Shown here one piece after another: positions 1 through 11,639 of a DNA stretch of 64,000 bases. Both the position numbers and the translations under genes were made by a program. The notes beneath the pieces were generated by a model. The model did no database searches and had not been told where the DNA came from. It saw only the letters and a program-made list of their open reading frames with translations. The stretch lies in contig JAHBMJ010002162.1 in the NCBI GenBank assembly GCA_018398765.1, positions 1-64,000 on the forward strand, read 5' to 3'. The DNA comes from Chromera velia (lineage: Eukaryota > Sar > Chromeraceae). Positions within the stretch are counted from its first letter, which is position 1. Each line of letters begins with the position of its first letter.

Positions 1-9
1 TCCCCAACC

Positions 10-11
10 AC

Positions 12-41
<30 letters not shown>
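10..41. repeat. (GA)n microsatellite
   Basis: A GA dinucleotide run with one interruption, directly readable at the left edge of the window. No gene overlaps it convincingly. Confidence 0.9.
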
Positions 42-42
<1 letters not shown>

Positions 43-309
43 ATCATGATGTCTGGCTATCGTTGTCTGCAGGATGCAGAAGCTGTATGTATGTTGTCCT
101 CAGAAGAACGCGTTTCAGCATGTTGGGGCGTGCGTCTTTGTTTCTGCCCCTGTGTCAACCTTCCCGCTCCTCTTTTTCCTTCGCTTGATTACGTGCAGGC
201 GGATCCAGGAGGATCGAGAGGATCGAACAAGAAGACCGACTGAGCAGCTTCTTGTGAAAGGGGGGGAATGTTTTGGGAAGGAATCAAGGGGTACGAAAAA
301 GGATCAGTA

Positions 310-1276
310 ACCCAACTTAGGCGGCCTGGCATTACCTGGCACGCACTAGCACGCACATGCAGACAGCAAACCCTATATGAATTCGCTTACTGATTTGTTA
401 ACAAATTTAGATTTCACAATCTAAGATGATTAAAGCATAAAATTTTGATGAAACCGTTGAAACAAAAGTTTTTTTTTTATTAGTGGTGTGCTCACCGGTT
501 TTAATCGCCTCAATTCAATTCAATTAAATTGATTTATGGAAATTAATACTTCATACAAATATTTATAAAACCGAATCTAGAACCGGATCAAATCCGCCGA
601 GAATTTAGTGGAAGTTAATGGAATTTACCTTTAATTAGAATTTAGTAGAACTTGGTGGATTTTAATGGAATTTACCGTGGAATCTATGGATACTTATTTA
701 AATTCCACTAAATTCTACCAACTTTGAAGATTGATTTCTCGTTATCTAGAAAGAATGAGGAGCTCAAATTAGCAATACTTATACATCTTATAAAACCACA
801 TCTCTTATAAACTAGCTTATAAAGCTCTATAAACCCTGCTAATTTGACTTCCTCACTCTTTCTAGATCATGAGAAATAAGTGTGAGAAGAAAGAGGGATT
901 TCACGCTTTCCGGGGTCGTTCGCACGGTTGGGTGCGTCAGATAATGCATGCAGGCGCCCGGTGGTATGGCCGCGACCTGCGCCGATCCTGCGGGTGCATG
1001 GTATGGCCGCGACCTGCGTGCGCCGCAATTAAGTAGTGTAGGAGTCATCGGGAAACATCGGGAGGTCGATCGCTGACATCATTGCTTAATTGGGCCTTCG
1101 AGATCTCAGTGACGTACATCATTCTTGATCAGCAAATTCGATGCAGAGATTGAGACATGGTGTGCAGCACAGGGAACCAGCCAGAAGGGAAAGTGTGCAT
1201 GTGTGTTATTTTTGGATACTTAATTGCATGGCGTCAACGGAAATCACGGTGAGACGGGAACTCTCCTCTGTGAATT
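310..1276. other. AT-rich intergenic DNA with dispersed repeat fragments
   Basis: No open frame here looks coding. The stretch holds AT-rich DNA with repeated words around gaatttag and gtggaattta (about 600-720). From about 876 a more GC-rich block begins that recurs elsewhere in the window. The last part, about 1100-1276, is the likely 5' flank and leader of the methyltransferase gene that follows. Confidence 0.6.
876..1022 (+). repeat. Dispersed repeat, related inverted copy near 5115-5180
   Basis: The segment from about 876 (gagaagaaag, then a stretch ending in ttccggggtcgttc) is matched almost base for base by the reverse complement of about 5125-5165. A weaker relative lies near 33160-33230 (gtgcgtcagat and atgcaggc words). 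Inside the block the 19-base word ggtatggccgcgacctgcg occurs twice about 38 bp apart. The function is unknown; it behaves like a fragment of an interspersed element. Confidence 0.6.
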
Positions 1277-3337
1277 ATGGCGTCTGAAGAAATTCAGGCT
1301 GCAGGGGAAAGGGAGAATGGTACGACAAAGGCGGGTCGTCAAGGATGCCAGAGCCAGAATCAGCAGTCGCATTGCCGTCCAGAGGCCCGGAAACGGGGGT
1401 TGAATGTCTTCTGTGAGTCCTCGGAGACGGCTCACTACTCGACAGCCTCCAACGAAACGCTCCAGAGGGAGATTACCCTGTCTATGTGGACCCTCGCCGA
1501 GGCACTGAATAATAAACCTTGCGTCGAAAGAGGCGAGACGGAGACTGGGTGTGTGATTCTTGATTTGGGGTGCGGTTCGGGTTTCTCATCTCGTGTGGTT
1601 GCAGAACTACTTGAGGAGGGTGGCACTCCTGGTTTGATCATTGGCACAGATTCGTCTTTGGAAATGCTCTCAGAAAATGAGAGAGTGGAGAACGGTAGAC
1701 GGAGGAGATATCTGGCAGAAGTCCAACAAAAAGAGGGCCCACGGAGGACCGTTGTGCAGGAGTTCGTTCTACACAGTTTCTCTCAGCCTTTTCCCTTCAG
1801 AGAGAATGTCTTCAAAAGGGCCGTCTCCGTCTCTGCACTCCAGTGGCTGACTGCAGGAACAGAAGGAGCGGGGTCGTCTCTCCAATCCTCCTCAACCTCT
1901 GCTTCTGCTTCCTCTTCCTCTGCTGTATCTGGCACGGGAGAGGGGAGAGAACAGAGCTTTACTAGAAGAGAGACGCCCTCGAGACGGTTGGTTTCCTTCT
2001 TTGAAGGCCTCTCCCGTCTCCTCCCTCCGTCCCGCAAGCTCTCCTTTCAGTTCTATCCCGAGAACAACGACAAAGCGCAAGCCTTCGTGAAAGCAGCAGC
2101 AGAGACGGAGATGTTCTCCTCTGAAGGATCTGGACTGATGATGGTCAGGGAACGGATCTTTCGAAGCATTCCTTTCTTCCACCAGACATGCACCAACAGC
2201 CTTCATGTCTCTGATTTCCTTTCGTGCATCCTGAAAGAATCACGGTCAGAAGACTGACTAGGTCATTGCGAACATGGATGGCGTAGGCGCGTGCATGTGG
2301 AAAGCCTGCTGCAACTGTAATCCCCTCTTCATCATTCTTCTTTACTGCATGAAAGACCGGTGCTGAATTCTCCTTTGCTGGAAAAGATTTGCTCTAGCCC
2401 TCTCTCCACACCATGAATGCAAAATGAAGTTTGTCTTTGTAGAATGCCGTGATGCTGCAACCCTGATGTTGACTGCTGCACGTGCTGAACACCCCCCCTC
2501 ATCCAACCACCCTGTCTCTCTCTGCAGGCCTATCCTCATCGTACTTCCGCCCGAAAATGGTTTCTTTGTCTCTCAAGAAGAACAGATGCCGAGCCGGCAG
2601 GGAAAAAAGAGAACGTCGAGGGTGCCACCACGCTCCCTTCCACTAACTGTTTGGATTCACTTCATGCGGAAGAGGCAGGAATAAAACAAAACGCAGCAGA
2701 AACGAACCCCCCAACAGCTTCAGATCCTAATTCTACCAATTCAACAACCCCACTCCCCTCATCAAGTACAGTGTGTCGTCTTGCCGTTCCCTTTGAAGCT
2801 TCCTGCATCTCCTCACTAGTGGCAGACCGTTGCTCCCTCGGCTTTTCCTCCCCGCTCTTCCAGTCTGCAAAATTGGCCCCGGCCCGAAAGTTCTCCGCCT
2901 CGACGAGCGTGCCTCCTCAACCGGATGAGGTGTGCCCCTGCAGATCCCCGCTGTGTCCTTGCACGTTCTCCGGATTGGACCTGCTTCTTGAGAGAGACAT
3001 CACAGAGCACTTGAAGCTGGCCAGTCACCTTCTCAGACTTCATCGCAGACTGCAGACAGTGCGGCTGGAGGGAAGCGAAGGAAGTCCCCCCTCAGGGGCA
3101 GAGTCCAAAGAGAGAGAAGGACAAGCGGGGACGGGGGAACGTCACCGTGAAGGTGGAGCGATGGCAGGATCAGAGGTGGAGAGGGAGAAGGTGAAGGTCT
3201 TTCATGTGAGAGAGAGGCAAGTGAAGCGCAAGAGAGGGGGGCAAATGCAGACGCCTGAAGAAGCAAGGCAGGAAGAGGTAAAGAGACTGGAGACCCAGCT
3301 TGAAGGAATCAATGGGGGTCAGTCAGTCAGCACTTAA
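1277..3337 (+). CDS. BUD23: BUD23-like 18S rRNA (guanine-N7) methyltransferase
   Basis: Exons 1277-2143 and 2528-3337; the intron (donor gtcagg, acceptor gcag) joins in phase to give about 558 aa. BUD23 methylates a guanine of 18S rRNA with a TRM112 partner and is needed for small-subunit biogenesis in the nucleus. An N-terminal YDE-like region (about 44-75) precedes SAM motif I LDLGCGSG (about 95-102), the acidic SAM-binding D in GTDSSLEM (about 125), the family motif VSVSALQWL (about 183-191) and FQFYPEN. The family block YPHRTSARKWFLCL appears only after splicing, which supports the junction. The C-terminus is Lys/Arg-rich like the family tail. The protein is about twice the usual length because of Ser- and Arg-rich inserts. 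The final codons before the stop (gtcagtcagtcag) look like this genome's donor, so a further 3' exon is possible. Confidence 0.85.
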
Positions 3338-3479
3338 TTCAAAACAGTCGACTCTCTTTTCTTAATTCTTGCGGACAGTTCAAATCAACCACTGCTATTG
3401 TCTTGATGTTCCACTTCCTGTAGCAGGATGGTAGCTGTGGTTGGGTTGCTGGAGAAAGGCGTCCTTTGCCTTCCCTCTT

Positions 3480-3670
3480 TTGTTCTTCCGTCTCACTCCT
3501 CCTCTCTGTCTCACTCCTCCTCCCTGTCTCTTTCTGTCTCTACCACTCCTTCTCTCCATCTCTCTCTCTCTCTCTCCCCCTCTCTCTTTTCCTTTCTCTC
3601 TCTTTCTTTTTCTCCCTGTCTCTCACTCGCCCGCTTGCCGCTCTTGCTCTGTGTGTGTTTGGGTGTGTGT
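3480..3670. repeat. Polypyrimidine (CT)-rich tract and GT-rich tail
   Basis: A long run of tctctc, ctcctc and tttctt words followed by gtgtgt and a G run. Open frames across it in several phases are low-complexity artefacts. It may lie in the 3' flank or an intron of the methyltransferase gene. Confidence 0.85.
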
Positions 3671-3996
3671 TGGGGGGGGCGGGGGTTAGCTGTCTGTGCG
3701 CGCTCTAAATTTGTGTGAGTCTCTGTGGGACTAGGTCGAGCTGTGTGTGTGTGCGTTTTTCTTTCTGTCTCTCTCCGAGACTCGAAGAGACTGGAGGACA
3801 ATGTGGCTGGGCCAGCAGATGCACTCTCCTGGCCTGCTGCTTGCTTCACTTATCGCATTGCTGCGCCGTTTTTTTTGTTGTCTACCTGAGTCATAGACGC
3901 GCTTTAAGCTGACTGAGTGAATGAATGAATGGCTGGTTTGATGACTCACTGTATGGGTTTGCCTGTAATCTGAACATTTGATAAAGTGTCGGACGA

Positions 3997-4551
3997 TTGT
4001 GGGAAAGAGCGAAGGGCCTGACGATCAGTTTCTTTTGTTTCAACACGTTGAGCCCGGATTTTGTCCACAACCCGCTGCCTGCTTTGGTTTTCCGGGCGCT
4101 CACCAATTTCTGCAAGCGTCTCGATGTGTGTGCAGGTCTGGCCGCGGCGTTGTGCGCTCTCTTGCGAGGGAGGGGCCTCGAGGACTGTGCAGCTCTGGTG
4201 GCTGGCAGTGACCAACATCGGGGCAGCTCCTGTGCGTGCACTGCTGGAGGCCTTCTTGAACAAGGAAGAGACAGGGGAAGAAGTGCTGCAAATGCATCTG
4301 AGAGGGAGAGTGAAAAGGCCTCACGATCTGCATCAGCGGGATCTGAGGATACTGTAAGTGGGGGAGTCGGGAAGGGGGCAGGGAGGGCGTCAGAGACGCA
4401 CAAGGCCAGCGTCACTGTTCAGGCACTGAGTGTGTGGGATCAAGTGAAAGCGCAGTCCTCGTTGATCATGCGTCTGTTTCACTGTCCTCTGGTAGTAAAA
4501 GCGGTGAAGCAAGAGTGTAAACGGATGAACTCTGGTGAGAGGACGCGCTGA
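3997..4551 (+). CDS. Candidate coding exon, unrecognised
   Basis: An open frame of about 180 codons without a good ATG at its start, so if real it is an internal or last exon. It reads non-repetitively (for example LVFRALTNFCKRLDV and LIMRLFHCPLVVKAVKQE). A possible acceptor gtgtgcag lies at 4130-4135 and a GTGAG donor after 4534 leaves one base. That one-base overhang fits the two-base entry of the duplicated exons at 5893 and 6042, so this could be an upstream exon of the LRR gene. Alternatively it is a 3' exon of the methyltransferase gene or not coding at all. No domain is recognised. Confidence 0.3.
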   Translation: MWERAKGLTISFFCFNTLSPDFVHNPLPALVFRALTNFCKRLDVCAGLAAALCALLRGRGLEDCAALVAGSDQHRGSSCACTAGGLLEQGRDRGRSAANASERESEKASRSASAGSEDTVSGGVGKGAGRASETHKASVTVQALSVWDQVKAQSSLIMRLFHCPLVVKAVKQECKRMNSGERTR

Positions 4552-4619
4552 GACCCCATGCAGAGTCCAGGCCGAGTCCCTGTACATGGCTCGCTACATT
4601 GACGCTTGAAAGCGGTGTT

Positions 4620-5892
4620 TGCACGTCTTTTTATTCTGAAAATTCAAATACTCACTAGATTTGTTTATAGATTTGTTCAGATTTGTAGTGTATTTACAAG
4701 TAACAAAAAACGTGTGTCAAGTTAAACTCTGGGTTAAACTATGGGTTAAACTGTAACTTACTGTAAGTTGCTGTAAGTTGAATTTAGATTTGGGCACGAA
4801 ATTTCAAGTTGATGACTTCAATTAAGTTTTTGGAAGATTGTTGACTCTAGTGTTAACTCGGATTGATTGATGTTTGCATGACTCTGAATTTGATGCGCCA
4901 TCATCATTATGCATCATCGCCATATCGGCCTGTATAAGGCGTTTAGCGTTCGGTGTCAGATAAACTAAGACGGACTATTGTTTTGATAGGAGAATCTAGT
5001 AAAGAGACGAGTAAACAGCCCTTATGACTTAGATTATGAATTATATAACTTGAACGTGCAGTGTCGCATCGGCCAGCCAGCACATGCCATGCATCTGGCG
5101 CACGCAAGCGTGCAAACGACCTAGAACGACCCCGGAAAGCGTGAAATCCATCTTTCTTCTCAGACCTTAAGTGATAAGTGCCCCTCAAACTTTCTGGTAC
5201 TTTGCGGAGCCTTTTTTTTGATGCTATAGCTATGCATTGTTTCCTAAGTACCCCCCGCTACGCTTAATTTTCGGGGTCATGCATTCGCGGCGTCGCGCCG
5301 CGCGCGCTTCTCTCGATCCCTATACATAGCTCGATCTCTCGGCGCGGCATCTCGCGGCTCCGCTCGCGGTTCGGGATCTATAGCTCTCGTCTCTCTCTCT
5401 CTCGGCTTTCTCTCTGTCAATGGGATAATCCAGGTGATTCCTCCCATAAGCTCTCCAGAAACTGGTAGAAAGTGAGATGGGTCAGGAGAAAGAGCAGCTA
5501 TCAGGTTGCATGAACACGCAATAGCCGAACACGCAACGGCACACCCACTGGGAAAGGAAAAAACACGAAGAGACGTTTAGTTGAGTCTCTTTTGAATTCA
5601 AGTTCGTGTCATCTTCATGGTCGACGGTCAAAATTGTGTTCTTCAATGGACAGCATGAGAACCAAGCACCGAGCTGTATTCTTTGTGCTGTTTGTTTGAT
5701 TTTTAGTAAGAGTCTGTCTCAAAAAAGGATCAATGACATGTCCCAGTGCTGCTCTACAGGACGCCCCTCCGGGTGTGTCTCCCTCGTTCGCAGCCCATCT
5801 GCTGTCTCCACTGAATTCTTTTGTAATTCATGCATAAACATATACACTGAGAGCTTCTGCGTCCTGCCCCTTCGATGCTCTCTCGTTCGCAG
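4620..5892. other. AT-rich DNA with dispersed repeats; possible long intron
   Basis: No supported gene. At about 4626-4665 (tctttttattct, aaattcaaatactcac) the sequence resembles 42541-42582. About 5115-5180 is the inverted relative of the repeat at 876. About 5270-5400 is GC-rich and palindromic (cgcggcgtcgcgccgcgcgcgc), ending in a CT run. If the candidate exon at 3997-4551 belongs to the LRR gene, this stretch would be one long intron carrying transposon debris. Confidence 0.4.
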
Positions 5893-6136
5893 CTGAAGAG
5901 CAATCGGGAAGCGCCGGAAAAGACTCGGCGCAGAAGATGAAAAACGAGCTCTGTGTGCTGTTCGACCACGCGCGCCCAACTGCGGAGGTGAATGTCTCTT
6001 CGTCGTCTCTCCCCTCTTCTCATTCGCACTTCCCTCCGCAGATTGCGCGAAATCTCAAGACACCGCGAGAGAATCAGCAGAGAAGAAAGAAAGCGAACTA
6101 TGTGTGCTGTTCGACCACGCTTGTCCGACTGCAGAG
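5893..6136 (+). repeat. Tandem exon duplication (two 95-nt exon-like copies)
   Basis: Copies at 5893-5987 and 6042-6136 each start after a cgcag acceptor, end at a gtgnn donor, and are 95 nt long. Their 3' halves are near-identical and encode ELCVLFDHARPTAE and ELCVLFDHACPTAE. Both enter one base into a codon and leave on a codon boundary. Confidence 0.6.
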
Positions 6137-9100
6137 GTGCGCGGCCGTCCGTTTTCTCATTGCCCGTTCAGCAGCTGCGCATTTTTTCTTCTCTGAGAGT
6201 GTTTTTTTTTTGCCCTGCTCACCCTTCTGAATGACAGTGGATATGAGCTTCAATTCAATTGTTTCACAAAGGAAAACGTCCATCGACTGCGCTTCACTGC
6301 AGGAAATTTCTGAGATGGTTTCGGGTAGGAAGGGCTTTGGCTTGGCATGGCTTCTTCTGGAGTTCATCAAAAAGGTCAGTCACTCAGATCGACAGTGTGC
6401 GTCGTCCTCATCTGTCACCAGTGGTGTAAATTTACATGTGGCGGTTCGAAGAATGCTGTCGCGAGACTGATTGGAAGTCTGTATGGGGAACTTCTGAGGA
6501 TGCTTTCTTTCTGCCTGTCTCTCAAGATGCAGAGTCCATTGAAGTTGCCTCTTGAGAGCTTTGACATCTCAGGTGAGTCGAGTGCTGTTCTCCTCTTTTC
6601 TTTTCTTTTCTTGCTTTGATCTTTTCGTTTTTGTCTATTAGAAAGAAAAGAGACCACAGATAGCCCCGCCCCCTGTCTTCAAATTTTGTTTTCTTCTCTG
6701 GTGACTTTGGCTTGTCGTCACACATTCAAGCAAGCGAAGGTCCTCTGGAAGTTTTGGGGACCGCAAATAAATCAAGAGCAGTCACCATCTGTTTTCTTTC
6801 CCCACGGTTCGCCTTTTTCCTCAAATTCTCTCTGTGCTCGGTTTCCCTGTCTTGTTGCCGGTTCAGATGTCGGCATATCACCGGCGAAGGTCTTTCTCCT
6901 CCTGGAGTTCCTTTCTTCCTCTGTCAAGGAGATCATACTGGGTGAATTTCAAAACAAAAGTCTGCCGTGCAAGCTGTGGCCTGTCTGTCAGCCCCAGAGG
7001 ATCCGAGAGAAGGCGCGCAGCGGGAATGTCCGCGGTCGTGTTCCTGTCCAGTTACTTGTCTGTCGGCGTCTTTTGTGTCTTTTCGTCTCTCTCTACCTCA
7101 GTGTGTGCATGACTGCCTTCCTACGCGCCCATTTCTCTTACCGTAAGATCCGATCGGAGGGAGGAATGCTTGCTGTGGTGTGTATGTGCAGATTCTGTCG
7201 CTGTGAGGGGACGCGCTCTTCCCCTCTTCCTCCGTTTTCTCGAGCGGCTGCAGTCTGTGAGGAACCAGAAAAGAGGGAAAGGCGTGCGGCTGCAGAGCTT
7301 TGCTTTTGGAGGTGAGTGGAATGAATGAATGAAGGATCACTCTTAGTTGCTTTCCGTTTTTGTCCGAACCTGTTAAACAAACAATTGGAAACACTAATGC
7401 CAGCAGGCCTCGATCGCCCCTCCCCCTTCTAAATTCTGCAGAGAACTCCATGGGACCCCCCGAGGCCCCAAAGATCTTCCCCCTTTTGCTGCCCTGTCTG
7501 GAGAGCCTGTCGTTGAAGGGTCAGTGAGTGAAGGGAAGGGAGGAGGGAGGGAGGATGGAAGAAGACAGTGACTACTCCCCGCCTAATCAATCGATTTTCC
7601 TGCGGTCTTTTCTTTTCACATCATTTGTTTGGTGACTTTCGTTGTTGATGGATGGCGCTCTGTTTTTCTTTCCTTCCTTTACTTCCTTCATTCACCCACT
7701 CAATATTTCTTTCGTTCCTGCTTTCGTTTATTCACCCACTCTTTGTTTCCTTCCCTCATTTCTTCCCTTAATCCTCCTTTTTCTCTTTCTGTTCACTTCA
7801 GGCAACCTGCTCGGTCTTGCTGGTTTCCGGGGACTGGCGGAGGCGCTGAGGGCGGGACATGGTTCGTTCCTCCGTAGCCTCGACCTCGAGAGGACAGGTC
7901 TCAACAAGGAGGGCCTTGAGACCATCTGCGAGGCCATTACTCAGACCCCCCTGCAGCATTTGGAGACCCTCAACCTCTCCCAGAACGATCTCTCGAACTC
8001 TGGAATGAGCGTGCTCTGCCACGTGCTGTCCGTTACCTCCCTTCCACATTTGCGTGTGTTGCTGTTGAGAGATTGCGGTTTTGGAAGTGCAGAGATGCAC
8101 TCGGTTGCCCAAGTGCTTGAGGAGGGACGACTCCCAAAGTTGGAATCTCTGGACTTAGAGGGAAATGAATGGTGACTAGATGACATTGTATGGTTGGGTA
8201 TTTCCGCTTCAAACAATCTAGCGAACAATCCTATTCGCTCTTTCGGCAGGGCATTGCGAAAAAACAGTGTGCTTCATTTGAGAAATTTGAATTTGATGTC
8301 AGAGGAATGAGCTGTCAGGCTGTGTTGTTTGGAAAATCGGTGTCGTTGGGTGAAGATTTGGTAGCGATTCTCGGAATTGCCCGTTCAGACATTTCGGGTG
8401 AAAGAGACATGCGCCCGTTGGAGAATGTGCAGATTGGATTGAGAAAGGTGCACCCGAGCCATCTGCGTGCACTGGCTGTTGGGTCGTACCCTTCTGTTCG
8501 GACTCTTGGGCTGGGGCTTGCAGAGGTTCCGGCCTTTCTTCGAGCTTTGGCAGAGTCCCGTTGCTCTGTTGATAAGCCTGTGCTTGAGGCACTTGACGTT
8601 TGTTTACATTTGAAGCAGCGTGAGGCAGCAGCAGGGAGACAGGGGTTAGAACTTCTCGGAGAATCGATAGAGAAGGGTCGTTTGGGGTTCATCCGAAAGA
8701 TCAAGATTCGGGGGGAGGGTGCTATGCCTGCTCTCGCAGAAGCCAGAGAACGTTTCTTCCAAGCTCTGAGCAACAAACAGCTTCCTCGCCTGTCTGTCTT
8801 GTCTCTTGTCGACCTGCGTTTAGTTCGACTTGAAGTGAATTTTTTGGTTGAAGCGTTGAGAAAAGGAAATTTGCCCCGACTTCGTGTGCTCGATCTTCCG
8901 GGAAATGAGAGTCAGTACGAGAGGGCTGTGGGAGGGAGTGAGATGCGCAATTTGATGCGTGCTGTTGTTGAGAGTGAGGGAAGCCTGCATGATTTGGAGG
9001 AGTTGAATCTCTCTGGAACGAATGCAGGGATGGGGGCAGGGGGGTTGGGTCGGGCTCTTCGTTCAGGAAATTTGAGACGGCTCTCTGTAGTCAATTTGAG

Positions 9101-10316
9101 TCGTTCGCGTCTGAGCACCACGGCTGTGAGAAGCCTTGCAGAGGCTGTGAGAGACGGGGCGCTTGTTGCCCTCTCCTCTCTGAATTTGAAAGAGAATTTT
9201 TACAGAAGTTGTATGTTGAAGGGATATGCCATTGGGGAATATGTTGAGCCTGCAGGATGGACGGAGCTACTCCGTTCGATGTCTGATAGTGCAGTCGGAC
9301 TGCCGAATTTAAGATAATTGGATTTGTCAGATACATCAGCTGGTCAATCTGTTCCGTTTCTTGGGTCCGCTTTGTTGGCTGGTAAGTTGAGGAAGCTGGT
9401 GGAGATCCGATTGAGAAAGTCTGGTCTGACCAACCTGGCTGTAGGGCCACTTGCAAACGCAGTTAGATTTGGGTGTCTGGTGGGCGTCACTGATCTTCAG
9501 TTAAGTCACAACGGAAGGGTTGCGGGTGAGTTTTGGGAATATTTCTTTGAAGCCATTGCAGAGAATGAGGACGGTCTGCCGTCTCTAAAGAGACTGGATC
9601 TCGTTGGTACGAATGCACAAGAAGCAGGCCCTGCGGGGCGGTTGGCAACCGTTCTCGGAACGGGGAAGCTCTTGTCGCTCGAGTGTTTGCGCCCTAATTT
9701 TTTCCAGGATCCGACTGAGCCTTTTGAACTTGATGATGGGGGGGTGCAGAGGTTGTCGGACGCTGTGAGGGCGGGAAGGTTTCCTCCCGGGTTGTGTCTG
9801 CTTGGGTTTCGTTTGGTTAGGGGTGTACAGGGAATTGATGTTGATAGGTTGATCAGTGCTATTGCGGAAAGTGAAAAGGGACTTCCGCTATGCATTGCTT
9901 CTTTGAACCTCTTGGGAGGGCGGTTGAGGGAGGACTCATTAATGAAGCTGGCACGTAGTGGGAGAGGATCGTCGGGGAGTAGATTGTCCAACTTGAAAGA
10001 CCTTGCTCTGTGTGACTGTGAGATTGACGACCACAGATTGAAGAGATTGGCAGAGGTGTTTTGTGCTCATGGGTGTCCTCGGTTGACACTTTTGAATCTT
10101 TTTTTGAACAAAATCAGTCCTGAGGGGCTTAAGGCATTCGTTGACGCCCTTAGCCCTGAAGCTCTTCCATGCCTGATTGATTTGTCTGTGGGGGGACAGC
10201 AGGGGTTCGAGGGCAGGGACTCCGAGGAGGAGAAGAGGTTTGCTCGGCATATTGAAAGCCTGAAGGAAAGGGTTCGATCAGAAGGAAAGTTAAAGAGTCT
10301 CCGCATCTTTCGGTGA
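5893..10316 (+). pseudogene. Multi-exon leucine-rich-repeat (ribonuclease-inhibitor type) gene, probably broken
   Basis: Probable exons: 5893-5987 or 6042-6136 (alternatives), 6303-6374, 6527-6572, 6867-6941, 7192-7311, 7442-7519, then 7802 onward with the LRR body to 10316. Phases agree at each junction. Repeats follow the RI/NLRC3 pattern LPxLRxLxLxxN followed by xALAEALRxG (LPHLRVLLLRDCGF, LPRLRVLDLPGNE, LHDLEELNLSGTN). LRRs of this type bind proteins; no NACHT, kinase or membrane segment is visible. Breaks: TGA at 8173-8175, which a short intron (donor gtgact, acceptor gcag at 8249) could remove; a frame change near 8300-8310; and TAA at 9315-9317 exactly between LPNLR and LDLSDT, with LRRs continuing in the same frame for 330 codons. 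Either the gene is decaying or the assembly has errors. The true 5' end is not fixed. Confidence 0.6.
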
Positions 10317-10825
10317 TGGTAGGCTCACTGCAGCGCTAGGCATGCAGGTCTCGACCTCCACTAGAACCTGTATGAAGACTGAGCGGGCGATCTACCAAGC
10401 GATGGAGGCTAGCGATGGAGGTTTGCGGGTAGAATGCGGAAAGCCAGCGTTTCATTGGTTAATTTCAAGCCGCCGGGATTGATTTATCCGAAGAGCCAGA
10501 CAAAGTCTGTATCTAGGTCTGTATCAGTCAACCGTGCTGTGACTCAACACCTAGGTCATCTATGAGGAATGATAAAATAAAATATCCGTATATCTAAGAT
10601 ATTTTATTATGAAATATTCAAATATCTAGATATTTGAAAATATTTACAGATATTTGTGACATGTCAAGATATTTGATGATATTTAACAAAATAATTATTT
10701 CGTATAATTTGTTCATCATCATCATCATAGATTGTTGTTATTGTTATTGGTCGGTCTATAGCCATCATCATCGTCATGACTCATGATCATTGTCATCATT
10801 ATTATCATCATACCAGTGATCATTA
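10317..10825. other. AT-rich intergenic DNA
   Basis: Past the LRR stop there is no gene-like frame. About 10570-10700 is built from degenerate atatttga/aatatct words that recur around the LTR element (12640-12746 and 15380-15600), so the same AT-rich repeat fills this gap. ATC/ATT trinucleotide runs occupy about 10718-10835. Confidence 0.6.
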
Positions 10826-11013
10826 TTATTATTATTGATTGGTCTATAGGCCATCATGCAATATGCATGAGTCCGCATGAGTCTAGGACAATGCTATATT
10901 ACCCCTTTGCCAGACCTGCATCACTCATCGCGAGTCATCGGGGTGGGGGTTGCCGACTGCTAGCTAAAACCCGGCACCTAAACCATAGGCTGAATGACGC
11001 TTAATCTAGCACT
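10826..11013 (+). repeat. Dispersed repeat, inverted copy at 42238-42420
   Basis: Starting at attgattggtctatagg and running through caggacaatgct-, ccagacctgcatcactcatc- and aaacccggc-like words to gaatgacgcttaatc, the sequence aligns with the reverse complement of 42238-42420 with scattered substitutions. Both copies abut a trinucleotide repeat (ATT/ATC here, GAT there), suggesting a short non-autonomous element with a microsatellite tail. The class is not determined. Confidence 0.7.
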
Positions 11014-11152
11014 TAATCGATCATCATTAGTATTTGACTTACAGTCAGTCTCACGTTCACTGCATTAGTGATTCATTACTCTTTGATACTTTTGTCACAC
11101 TTAGTATTATTGCTAGTAGATGCTACATCTATGGGCTAAAACTTAGTGGCCA

Positions 11153-11639
11153 TAGTGACCAGGTTTGATTTGATTTGATTTGATTTAAGGTTGTGCTTAA
11201 CCTCAAATCAAATCTGCACGTCTGATGGGGCTTGTTCTGACACCCCTATCAAATCTACATCAAATCCATCTCAAATCTGACTTTTAACCTCAAACCTCTG
11301 CCCTGGGGGGCTCCGCCTCCTAGACCCCCCGTTTTAGTTATTACATAGGCGACTTTAACATAATAAATAAAAACATATCTTAATAAAATAAAGTGTTCCA
11401 TCATTTTTATAAAAAAATGCTTCAAAGTTGTTTCAAATCGAATCACTTCTTCAAAGACAGTCAAAAACTAAAAAGTGTGAGTTGTTATTGGTAAAAACTA
11501 GGAGAGCTTGCATGTTAGGGAACCCATGAAGTTTAACCTCAAATCTAACCTCAAATCCGCCTAGATTTGCAAATCTAGAGCCTTAACCTCAAATTAAATC
11601 AAATCAAATTCAAATTTATCAAATCAAACCTGGTCACTA
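11153..11639. mobile_element. hAT-like MITE with 22-bp terminal inverted repeats
   Basis: The left end TAGTGACCAGGTTTGATTTG (first 20 of 22 bases) is matched exactly by the reverse complement of the right end, and imperfect similarity continues inward. The flanks agtggcca (11145-11152) and agtggcta (11640-11647) form an 8-bp target duplication with one transition. An 8-bp duplication is typical of the hAT superfamily. The 487-bp element has no coding capacity, so it would depend on a transposase elsewhere. Confidence 0.75.

Noticed and set aside
3428-3849. Frames over the polypyrimidine tract
   Set aside because: All three phases and the opposite strand are open because of dinucleotide repeats; no real protein is implied.
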